Assembly: GCA_028869725.1 (NCBI GenBank)
Contig: JAGWRJ010000336.1
Span: 1-9,914 of the forward strand
DNA: 9,914 nucleotides
Source: Alphaproteobacteria bacterium
GTDB lineage: Bacteria > Pseudomonadota > Alphaproteobacteria > Micropepsales > Micropepsaceae
Reading direction: 5' to 3'
Shown here: in pieces, positions 1 to 6,231 of the stretch
How the letters are laid out: each line of letters begins with the position of its first letter
How positions within the stretch are numbered: the first letter of the stretch is position 1
Translations under genes and position numbers: made by a program
Notes under the pieces: generated by a model
What the model was told of the DNA's origin: nothing
Seen by the model: only the letters and a program-made list of their open reading frames with translations
Databases searched by the model: none

Positions 1-664
1 CGGCGAGTTGATACTCAGGGATGAGACTTTCCATCATGTTCAGGACGGCTTCGTAGATTGCACAGTCGACGACTTGCCCCTTGCCCGTACGATGACGTGC
101 CTGCAGTGCTGCCAGCGCGCCGAGGCAGCCAAAGGTCGCGGCCAGGCTGTCGCCGATGGAGATGCCTGCACGCGAGGGACGCCGGTCAGGTTCGCCCATT
201 ACGTATCGCAGGCCGCCAAATGCTTCTCCGACAGAAGCGTAACCTGCCTTTTTTGCGTTGGGGCCTGTCTGCCCGTATCCCGAAACGCGGATCATGATGA
301 GACGGGGATTGATGGCTGAGAGGACGTCATAACCGAGCCCCCAGCGCTCCATGGTTCCGGGACGGAAATTTTCGAGCAGAAAGTCGGCCCGTGCGACCAG
401 CTCCTTGAGTGCGGCTTGTCCTTCGGCCTTGCGCAGATCCAGCGTGGCGCAGAGCTTGTTGCGCCCGATGAGTGAGAAGCCGAGAGCCTCGCCGTCGGCT
501 TTGACCTGCCCCCATGCCCGCATGGGATCACCCTGACCGGGTGGCTCGAGCTTGATCACCTCGGCGCCAAAATCGCCAAGCAGCTGGCCGCAGAACGGAC
601 CAGCCATCAATGTGCCCAACTCGATCGCCCTCAGGCCCTCCAGGGGGCCGGATTGCTCTGCCAT
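1..664 (-). CDS. Class III CoA-transferase (CaiB/BaiF family), N-terminal part, runs off the left edge
   Basis: Reading leftwards from ATG at 664, an open frame of 221 residues reaches the window edge without a stop. The family usually has about 400 residues, so a little over half is visible. It opens with the family pattern around GLRAIELGTLMAGPF (residues 10-24), then GDFGAEVIKLEPPGQGDP (30-47), ENFRPG (98-103) and GYGQTGP (129-135). The catalytic aspartate that carries the acyl-anhydride/CoA thioester chemistry is expected in GISIGDSLA, giving Asp172. Family members move CoA between carboxylic acids. The start at 664 is preferred because GAGGG lies 8 nt upstream; an in-frame ATG at 679 has no such site. 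It is divergent from a lyase of the HMG-CoA lyase family, a pairing known for succinyl-CoA:(R)-citramalate CoA-transferase and citramalyl-CoA lyase. A (R)-citramalate-type substrate is therefore possible but inferred. The family call is firm; the substrate is not. Confidence 0.93.
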   Translation of the reverse strand, partial: MAEQSGPLEGLRAIELGTLMAGPFCGQLLGDFGAEVIKLEPPGQGDPMRAWGQVKADGEALGFSLIGRNKLCATLDLRKAEGQAALKELVARADFLLENFRPGTMERWGLGYDVLSAINPRLIMIRVSGYGQTGPNAKKAGYASVGEAFGGLRYVMGEPDRRPSRAGISIGDSLAATFGCLGALAALQARHRTGKGQVVDCAIYEAVLNMMESLIPEYQLA

Positions 665-698
665 GACATATGCCCTCATTGGTACGTAGCTGGGGCGC

Positions 699-708
699 GT
701 GTATACAC
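699..708. promoter_or_regulatory. Candidate operator 1: palindrome GTGTATACAC
   Basis: A perfect 10-bp palindrome, GTGTATACAC, lies 35 bp upstream of the CoA-transferase start codon. Short palindromes with a GTATAC core are typical of GntR-type (FadR/FCD) regulator sites, which often control catabolism of organic acids. The assignment to that family is inference. Its centre is 23 bp from that of a second palindrome, about two helical turns, which would suit cooperative binding. Confidence 0.45.
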
Positions 709-722
709 TGGGCTAATTTGAT

Positions 723-730
723 TGTATACA
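723..730. promoter_or_regulatory. Candidate operator 2: palindrome TGTATACA
   Basis: A perfect 8-bp palindrome, TGTATACA, lies in the same divergent gap, ending 55 bp before the lyase start codon. It shares the 8-bp core TGTATACA with operator 1. The two sites lie between the divergent genes, so one regulator could act on both. Confidence 0.45.
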
Positions 731-785
731 TTGTGGGTGAAATTTGGCATAAGCCCATCGCAGCGCTGCTGAGAAATGAGTACCG

Positions 786-1730
786 ATGGCCGACCGCGTC
801 GAACTTGTGGAAGTCAGCCCCCGTGACGGGCTGCAGAATGAAAAGGCAATTCTGGACGCGGCGACGAAAATCGAGCTCATTGCCCGTGCCCGCGGGGCGG
901 GCCTGCAGCGCATCGAGGCGACGAGCTTCGTCAATCCCAAAAAAGTCCCGCAAATGGCCGATGCCGACGTCGTATACGCGGGGGCGGCGCGCGCGGACGG
1001 CTCTGGCCTGTCGGTGCTGGCCCTTAATTTACGTGGTGTGGAGCGCGCCCTGGCCGCAGGCGCCCGCGAGATAAATTATGTGTTCGTGGCGAGCGATGCG
1101 TTCTCGATCCGTAACAATGGGGCGCCAACAGAGGACACGCTCGCGGTCTGGCCGCAGGTGGTTGAACTCGCCCGCCGCCATGGGGCGCAGGTAGGAGCCG
1201 TGATTGGCGCATCCTTCGGCTGTCCCTTCGAGGGTGAAGTACCTGAAGCGCGTCTGGCAGGCATTGCCGAGCGCCTTGCTGCGGCCCCTCCCGATGAACT
1301 CACGCTGGCCGACACGATCGGCGTTGGAATCCCGCGCGAGGTCAAGGCGCGCTTCAAGCTGGTGGGTGAGGTTATGGGCGAGGGCGTTCGGCTGCGCGCG
1401 CATTTTCATAACACCCGCAATACGGGCGTGGCGAACGCGCTGGCGGCTTATGAAATTGGTGTCAAAGTCCTTGATGCCTCTCTCGGTGGAATTGGCGGCT
1501 GTCCTTTCGCACCCAATGCCGCCGGAAATGTCGCAACCGAAGATCTCGGGTATCTCTTTGAGCGCATGGGCGTGACGACGGGACTTGATCTCGACGCTGC
1601 AATTGACGCTGCGCGCTGGATTACGGCGCAAATCGATCGGCCAGCGACCGGTATGGTCAGCCGGGCGGGTGGGTTTCCCAAACCCAAGACTGATGAACCT
1701 ACCTTGAAAATCGCGAGAGACATAAAATGA
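786..1730 (+). CDS. HMG-CoA lyase-family acyl-CoA lyase (possible citramalyl-CoA lyase)
   Basis: A complete 314-residue protein of the DRE-TIM metallolyase family, which splits 3-hydroxy-acyl-CoA esters by a retro-Claisen reaction. Expected catalytic parts are present: SPRDGLQNE (11-19) with Arg13 and Asp14, ATSFV (45-49), LADTIGVG (174-181) with Asp176, metal-binding His206 and His208 in HFHNTRNTG, and GGIGGCPFAPNAAGN (234-248) with catalytic Cys239 and Asn248. The length is normal. The metal loop reads HFHNTR where classical HMG-CoA lyases read HCHDTYGQ, so the substrate may differ from HMG-CoA. Next to a divergent class III CoA-transferase, an (R)-citramalyl-CoA-type lyase giving pyruvate and acetyl-CoA is a good alternative; classical HMG-CoA lyase remains possible. 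The upstream Shine-Dalgarno is weak. Its stop overlaps the hyuA start by ATGA, suggesting coupled translation. Confidence 0.92.
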   Translation: MADRVELVEVSPRDGLQNEKAILDAATKIELIARARGAGLQRIEATSFVNPKKVPQMADADVVYAGAARADGSGLSVLALNLRGVERALAAGAREINYVFVASDAFSIRNNGAPTEDTLAVWPQVVELARRHGAQVGAVIGASFGCPFEGEVPEARLAGIAERLAAAPPDELTLADTIGVGIPREVKARFKLVGEVMGEGVRLRAHFHNTRNTGVANALAAYEIGVKVLDASLGGIGGCPFAPNAAGNVATEDLGYLFERMGVTTGLDLDAAIDAARWITAQIDRPATGMVSRAGGFPKPKTDEPTLKIARDIK

Positions 1731-3781
1731 CCTATCGCCTCGGTGTCGATGTCGGTGGAACCTTCACCGATCTGTTGCTGCTGGATGATGAAACCGGGAC
1801 AGCGTGGCGCGACAAGCTGCCATCGACTCCGCATGATCCCTCTGTGGCAGTGGTCGAGGGGACACGGCGGATCTGCCAGGCCTCCGGCGTTGATCCGTCT
1901 GAAGTCGCGCTGTTCATGCACGGCACGACTGTGGCAACGAACACGGTGCTGACCTCCTCGGGGGCGCGAGTTGGGCTCGTGACGACCGAAGGCTATCGCC
2001 AGGTTCTGCAGATCGCCCGGTCTTTTGTTCCAGGTGGACTTGCCGGCTGGATCGTCTGGAACAAGCCGCCACTGATTGCGCCGCTTGAGTGCACCATTGA
2101 GGTTCCCGAACGCATCGCAGTTGACGGCAGCATCGTCACGCCACTTGACGAAGATGCGCTGCGACTGAAGCTCAGGCAGCTGGCCTCGGAAGGGATCGAG
2201 GCACTGACGATCTCCTTCATCAACTCCTATATCAATCCCGTTCATGAGCAGCGGGCAGGCGAGATCGCCCGCGAGGTCCTGCCCGACATTCCGGTCTCGC
2301 TGTCCGCCGAAGTGCTCCCCGAAATGCAGGAATACGAGCGTGCGCTTACGACATGCGCCAATTCCTACGTGCGTCCCCGGGTCTCCAACTATGTACGCAA
2401 TCTGAAGCGTGAGCTGACCGGCGCCGGAGTGCGCGGCCACATGCATTTGCTGCGCTCTGATGCGGGGCTGATGAGCTTCGAAAAAGCACAGGATAGTCCG
2501 GTCAATCTCCTGATGTCCGGTCCGGCCGGCGGCGTCGCCGGTGCGCTTTGGATCTGCAAGCAGGCCGGCTTCAAGAACCTTCTCACCGTGGATGTCGGCG
2601 GGACGTCGACCGATGTCGCGCTCATTCAGAACGGCGAGCCCAAAGTGACCCGCGATACCGAGTGCGGCGACCTGAAAGTGCGCGCTACCTCTCTTGATAT
2701 CCGGACAGTGGGTGCTGGCGGCGGATCAATCGCCCAGGTCAATCCCCTGACCAAGGCGTTGCGTGTGGGGCCTGATAGCGCGGGCGCGGTCCCAGGTCCG
2801 GTATGCTATTCCAAAGGCGGTGACAAGCCGACCGTGACCGATGCCAATGTGGTGCTTGGCTATCTTCCGGAAGAACTTTTGGGCGGCACCATGAAGCTTG
2901 ACCGCAAGGCGGCAGGAACGGCGATTGCGACGATTGCCGATGCGCTGGGCGTATCGCTCAGTGATGCGGCGCAGGGCATCTATGACATCGCGAACGAGAA
3001 CATGATGGGGGCGCTGCGCCTGATTTCCGTTCAGCAGGGCTATGACCCCCGCGAGTTCGCGCTTGTGGCCTTCGGTGGTGCAGGGCCGCTTCATGCCAAT
3101 GCGCTCGGCTGCCTGCTCGGCGCCTGGCCAGTGATCATTCCACCCTCGCCAGGTGTTCTGTGTGCATTTGGTGATGCGACCACGCGGCTTCGTGCCGAAC
3201 GGGCACGCTCTCTCACCAAGAAATTTTCCGACCTTAGCGACAGCGAAGTTCGTGATCTGCTGGGCGGCCTTGCCGAAGATGTCCGTGTTGAGCTGGAGCG
3301 TGAAGGCGTGGCCAGGCCCGATCAGGTTCTGGTGCTTGAGGCCGGGGTCCGCTACAGCGGCCAGGCGTTTGAAGTTGCCCTACCCGTGCGCCTTGAAGAC
3401 TTCAACGGCAAAGGCCTTGCACAGCTGGGTGCAGCCTTTGACGCCGAGCATGAGCGCGCCTTTACCTTCAAGCTCGATACCGACCGTGAGCTCGTTACCT
3501 TGCGTGCAACGGTGATGGGAAAGGCAGCTGCGATCGAGCCTCCAGAACTGTCGCCGCGCGCCAACGGATCTGATCTTTCCGATGCCCTGGTGCGCGATCA
3601 CAGCATCTGGTCGCATGGCACGCAGTATCCCGCCAAGGTCTATGACCGGCGCAAGCTCTGTGCCAACGACAAGATACCGGGGCCCGCTATCGTTGCTGAA
3701 ATGGACTCAACAACGGTTATCCTGCCTGATCACACGGCCACCGTTGATCGCTTTGGCAATCTGCTCATCCGACCGAACTGA
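1727..3781 (+). CDS. hyuA: Hydantoinase/oxoprolinase family protein, A subunit
   Basis: A 684-residue protein of the usual length for the ATP-dependent A subunits of N-methylhydantoinase, 5-oxoprolinase and acetone/acetophenone carboxylases. It has an ASKHA-type ATP fold. The first phosphate loop is GVDVGGTFTD (6-15), followed by HGTTVATN (65-72), SGPAGG (264-269), a second glycine loop DVGGTSTDV (289-297), GAGGGSIA (329-336), AFGGAGPLHA (448-457) and PPSPGVLCAFG (472-482). A C-terminal domain holding GVRYSGQAFEV follows. Such proteins phosphorylate a carbonyl or carboxylate so that the partner B subunit can open a ring or carboxylate the product. The start is fixed by the ATGA overlap with the lyase stop. 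No small gamma subunit of the acetone carboxylase kind is present, and no biotin protein. The true substrate cannot be told from sequence. Confidence 0.95.
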   Translation: MTYRLGVDVGGTFTDLLLLDDETGTAWRDKLPSTPHDPSVAVVEGTRRICQASGVDPSEVALFMHGTTVATNTVLTSSGARVGLVTTEGYRQVLQIARSFVPGGLAGWIVWNKPPLIAPLECTIEVPERIAVDGSIVTPLDEDALRLKLRQLASEGIEALTISFINSYINPVHEQRAGEIAREVLPDIPVSLSAEVLPEMQEYERALTTCANSYVRPRVSNYVRNLKRELTGAGVRGHMHLLRSDAGLMSFEKAQDSPVNLLMSGPAGGVAGALWICKQAGFKNLLTVDVGGTSTDVALIQNGEPKVTRDTECGDLKVRATSLDIRTVGAGGGSIAQVNPLTKALRVGPDSAGAVPGPVCYSKGGDKPTVTDANVVLGYLPEELLGGTMKLDRKAAGTAIATIADALGVSLSDAAQGIYDIANENMMGALRLISVQQGYDPREFALVAFGGAGPLHANALGCLLGAWPVIIPPSPGVLCAFGDATTRLRAERARSLTKKFSDLSDSEVRDLLGGLAEDVRVELEREGVARPDQVLVLEAGVRYSGQAFEVALPVRLEDFNGKGLAQLGAAFDAEHERAFTFKLDTDRELVTLRATVMGKAAAIEPPELSPRANGSDLSDALVRDHSIWSHGTQYPAKVYDRRKLCANDKIPGPAIVAEMDSTTVILPDHTATVDRFGNLLIRPN

Positions 3782-3793
3782 GGGGAAATCGTT
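3782..3793 (+). promoter_or_regulatory. Strong Shine-Dalgarno for hyuB
   Basis: The 12-nt gap between the hyuA stop and the hyuB start contains AGGGGA (3781-3786), which also uses the last base of the hyuA stop and sits 7 nt before the ATG. This fixes the hyuB start and supports co-transcription with hyuA. Confidence 0.7.
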
Positions 3794-5686
3794 ATGCCCG
3801 CGAAGATCATTGAAACGAATTCCGCTGCGTTCCAGGATGCGGATGTTGATCCGATCACGCTTGATATCATTGAAAACGCGCTCCGCAATGCGCGCACAGA
3901 GATGGATGCCACCCTGTTCCGCACTGCCATGTCGCCTGGCATCCGTGAACAGGGGGATGCCTTTCCGCTGATTGCCGACAAGGACGGCAAGATGCTGGTT
4001 GGGCAATTCGGCTCCTTCCTGCACGGCTTCCTGGCGGGTTACCATGACCGCATCGAAGAGGGCGACGTTATCTGGATTTCGGATCCCTATTCGTGCGAGG
4101 GCGCGATCAGCCACGTCAATGATTGGCTGATCGTGATGCCGATCTATCGCGCTGGGCGCATCATCAGCTGGGCACTGCACTTCGGCCATCAGACGGACGT
4201 AGGCGGCAAGGTTCCAGGATCGCTTCCGACCGATGCAACGAGTGTGTTTCAGGAAGGCATACGCATTCCACCTGTCAAACTCTATCGCAAGGGCGAGTTT
4301 CAGGATGATCTGCTGAAGCTAGTTCTGTCCAATACGCGCATGCCCGAATGGTGCCGTGCGGACCTTATCGCGATCGTTGCCTCCTGCCGGATCGCAGCCC
4401 GCCGGGTCAATGAGATCTGCGACCGGTTTGGTGACGACCTTTACGTGTCGGCATGCAAGGCGCTGCTCGCACGCAATCGTCGCGCGATGGCGCAGCTGAT
4501 CAAGACGTCAATTTCGACCGACAAGCTGTCATTCGAGGATTTCATCTGCGACGATGGTCGCGGTTTTGGTCCGTACAAGATCAAGGCCACGATGTGGCGT
4601 GAGGGTGAGAAGGTAATTCTCGACTGGGAGGGAACCGATCCTCAGTCGGAAAGCTCGATCAACTTCTACCTCAACGAGAACATGCTGAAGATGTTCTTTG
4701 GGGTCTATATGATCATGGTGTTCGACCCGCAGATCCTTTTCAACGATGGCTTCTATGATCTCGTCGAGGTCCGGATTCCCGAAGGAACATTGCTCAAACC
4801 GAAGTTCCCGGCGGCATTGTCGTGCCGGACCCATGCGCTGGGGCGGATTTTCGATGTGCTGGGTGCCTTGCTGGGACAGCGCCAGCCGGATTTCCTCAAC
4901 GCGGCGGGGTTCTCCTCGTCACCACATCTGATGCTCTCGGGCCGCTATGCGGAAACCGACAAATATTATCAGCTGTTCCAGATTGGCTTTGGCGGCATTC
5001 CTGGACGTCCCTTCGGCGATGGCGCCGATGGCCATTCACTGTGGCCGAATTTTACCAACGTCCCCAACGAATTCCTGGAAGCCTATTTCCCGTTGCGGAT
5101 CGTGCGGTACGAATCGATTACGGATAGCGGCGGCGCCGGTAAACATCGCGGCGGCAACGGGATCAGGATCAGCTATTGCTTCCTCGAACATGGCCAGGTT
5201 GCCATTCACGATGACCGCTGGTTCGTAAAGCCCTGGGGTGTCAATGGCGGTGAGCCCGGCATGCGCTCCCGCAAGATTCTGGAGCGCACCGACGGATCGA
5301 CGCACGTTCTTCCCTCCAAATGCGATGACATCGCGGTCGGCCCTGGTGATGTTCTGCATTTCGACACCTGGGGTGGAGGTGGCTGGGGTGATCCTCTGGA
5401 GCGCGAGATCTCCGCGGTGGCGCTCGACGTCAAGCGGGGACTGGTCTCGGCGATGGGCGCCCGGCGTTACGGCGTTGTGTGTGCAGCCGATGGCACGGTG
5501 GACGAAACTGCGACCACGGCGCTGCGCGATGCCATGCGCAAGGAACGTGGACCGTTGACGGTCTTCAATACCGGCGGCGAGGTCGAAGCGTTACGCCGCA
5601 GCTGCGAGGCGGAAACCGGCCTTCCGGCTCCAATCGCCCCACGCTTCCGGCAGGCCAAGGCAGGACGCCTGGCGGCTACAACATAG
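3794..5686 (+). CDS. hyuB: Hydantoinase/oxoprolinase family protein, B subunit
   Basis: A complete 630-residue B subunit, the partner of the adjacent A subunit. It starts with the family region DPITLDIIENALRN (19-32) and RTAMSPGIREQGDAF (43-57). SDPYSCEGAISHVNDW (96-111), HFGHQTDVGGKVPGS (129-143) and FQEGIRIPPVKLY (152-164) follow, and the glycine-rich C-terminal motifs GGAGKHRGGNG (about 443-453) and TWGGGGWGDP (about 524-533) close the domain. The ISHVND segment in place of the more common THLPD reads like a distinct subfamily rather than N-methylhydantoinase proper. The A/B pair would act as a cytoplasmic complex in ATP-dependent opening of a cyclic amide or imide, or in carboxylation of a ketone. 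No obvious terminator follows; a gapped GC-rich hairpin at about 5653-5672 lies inside the gene and lacks a T-run. Confidence 0.95.
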   Translation: MPAKIIETNSAAFQDADVDPITLDIIENALRNARTEMDATLFRTAMSPGIREQGDAFPLIADKDGKMLVGQFGSFLHGFLAGYHDRIEEGDVIWISDPYSCEGAISHVNDWLIVMPIYRAGRIISWALHFGHQTDVGGKVPGSLPTDATSVFQEGIRIPPVKLYRKGEFQDDLLKLVLSNTRMPEWCRADLIAIVASCRIAARRVNEICDRFGDDLYVSACKALLARNRRAMAQLIKTSISTDKLSFEDFICDDGRGFGPYKIKATMWREGEKVILDWEGTDPQSESSINFYLNENMLKMFFGVYMIMVFDPQILFNDGFYDLVEVRIPEGTLLKPKFPAALSCRTHALGRIFDVLGALLGQRQPDFLNAAGFSSSPHLMLSGRYAETDKYYQLFQIGFGGIPGRPFGDGADGHSLWPNFTNVPNEFLEAYFPLRIVRYESITDSGGAGKHRGGNGIRISYCFLEHGQVAIHDDRWFVKPWGVNGGEPGMRSRKILERTDGSTHVLPSKCDDIAVGPGDVLHFDTWGGGGWGDPLEREISAVALDVKRGLVSAMGARRYGVVCAADGTVDETATTALRDAMRKERGPLTVFNTGGEVEALRRSCEAETGLPAPIAPRFRQAKAGRLAATT

Positions 5687-5714
5687 CCACTGGGAAAAGG
5701 TTTGGAATTCTGGT

Positions 5715-5887
5715 CCAGCCGACCTTATGTCGCGTAAAGCGTGCGCGGTGGGAAAGGGCTTCCCAACGCCGGACGGCTATATCGCCGCGATCGCCGCGGC
5801 GCATAGGTTCGCTGTGGCATTGCGCGACACGCGTGCGTTCCATGCCGCAGGTCTTAGGTGATCGATCCGAGTGCCGTGACGCGCTGA
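5715..5887 (+). pseudogene. vapC: VapC (PIN-domain) toxin remnant, C-terminal part, frameshifted
   Basis: Forward translation gives ADLMSRKACAVGK, then FPTPDGYIAAIAAAH and FAVALRDTRAFHAAGL. This is the typical C-terminal third of VapC-family toxin RNases, including the acidic Asp of TPDG and the Asp of RDT that belong to the PIN active site. An ATG at 5727 opens only 44 codons, ending at TGA 5859-5861. Just before that stop, a shift to another frame at about 5856-5858 continues with VIDPSAVTR and then TGA 5885-5887, matching the VIxPW-like end of VapC. The N-terminal two thirds and any vapB antitoxin are missing. The remnant begins about 30 nt after the hyuB stop, so that is where the break lies. 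It is surely inactive as a toxin. Recognition is from memory of family sequences, not a search. Confidence 0.75.
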
Positions 5888-5922
5888 CCGGCAGTTTGAA
5901 AAGCCTCGCGCGGCAAATCTCG

Positions 5923-6141
5923 ATGGCTACTGCCGTTCGGAAGATCACCCTGTCGTTCTCGCGCGATATCGCCTTCAGTGCGCTCATCCTTTCCCGGACC
6001 AACATCCGGACCTGAAGGATGGCATTTTGATCGAAAGCCTGGCCGTCCCCGGTCGCACATGGCGGCCTGATCCGGAGCCTCGATGTTCGGCCGGTCCGCG
6101 ATGCTGAGCGCGTCGAAACAGCCAGGTTCAAGGTTCCCGCC
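5923..6141 (+). pseudogene. parB: ParB-like partition protein remnant, N-terminal part, two frameshifts
   Basis: From ATG 5923 the frame reads MATAVRKITLSFSRDIAF and ends ILSRTNIR, like the N-terminus of plasmid or integrative-element ParB/RepB/Spo0J proteins (typically AVQKITL.SRDIPF...LSQSNVRR). The frame then stops at 6013. The neighbouring frame continues the homology with DLKDGILIESLA (6009-6044), matching the family's VKAGVSIEELA. A second shift near 6045-6052 returns to the first frame with AHGGLIRSLDVRPVRDAE and RFKVPA (6055-6141), matching ARRGLLQSLNVRPV and FEVPAGGRR. Similarity stops after VPA, exactly where the family's GGRR nuclease-like motif should follow. The rest of the gene, including the DNA-binding part, is gone. 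Three frames of homology in the right order on one strand make chance unlikely. With the vapC remnant it marks plasmid-derived DNA between the two catabolic operons. Confidence 0.75.
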
Positions 6142-6148
6142 TTGCACC
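6125..6148. repeat. Imperfect 9-bp inverted repeat
   Basis: GGTTCAAGG (6125-6133) and CCTTGCACC (6140-6148) pair at 8 of 9 positions around a 6-nt loop. It overlaps the end of the parB remnant and sits 12 nt before the GGTATACC palindrome. There is no T-run, so it is not a typical terminator. It could be an accessory operator or a chance structure. Confidence 0.35.
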
Positions 6149-6160
6149 AAATGATCTATA

Positions 6161-6168
6161 GGTATACC
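6161..6168. promoter_or_regulatory. Candidate operator 3: palindrome GGTATACC upstream of the hydro-lyase operon
   Basis: A perfect 8-bp palindrome with the same GTATAC core as the two sites in the divergent gap. It ends 63 bp before the hydro-lyase start, a placement similar to the 55 bp seen for the lyase operon. A weak promoter may overlap it: TTGCAC (6142-6147), a 15-nt spacer, then TATACC (6163-6168). If so, the palindrome covers the -10 element, as a repressor site would. It lies directly after the break in the parB remnant, so the regulatory region probably arrived with the right-hand operon. Confidence 0.4.
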
Positions 6169-6231
6169 ATTCGGTAGTTGAGCTATTGAATTGGGCCGCC
6201 GCTTCCCCCGTGGGGTGGTGGCGGGGCGCGT

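Larger units (their letters stand above)
665..785. promoter_or_regulatory. Divergent promoter region between CoA-transferase and lyase operon
   Basis: This 121-bp gap separates two outward-facing genes and must hold both promoters if each gene is the first of its unit. It is more AT-rich than its surroundings around 700-760. I could not find a convincing -35/-10 pair for either direction. The hexamer TATACA occurs inside both palindromes, so a -10 element may overlap them, but this is weak. The clearest structure is the pair of GTATAC palindromes listed separately. Confidence 0.55.

Noticed and set aside
971..978. Another GTATAC palindrome, CGTATACG
   Set aside because: It lies inside the lyase coding sequence with no promoter context, so it is probably chance.
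1448..2446. Long minus-strand open frame (332 codons) across the lyase/hyuA junction
   Set aside because: It is antisense to two strongly conserved genes and shows no motif of its own.
5653..5672. GC-rich hairpin near the end of hyuB
   Set aside because: The stem is gapped, it lies inside the coding sequence and no T-run follows, so it is not supported as a terminator.
5479..6015. Plus-strand 178-codon open frame running from inside hyuB into the gap
   Set aside because: Its first part is a shadow of hyuB. Only its last 30 codons, from ATG 5923, match ParB and are reported as part of that remnant.
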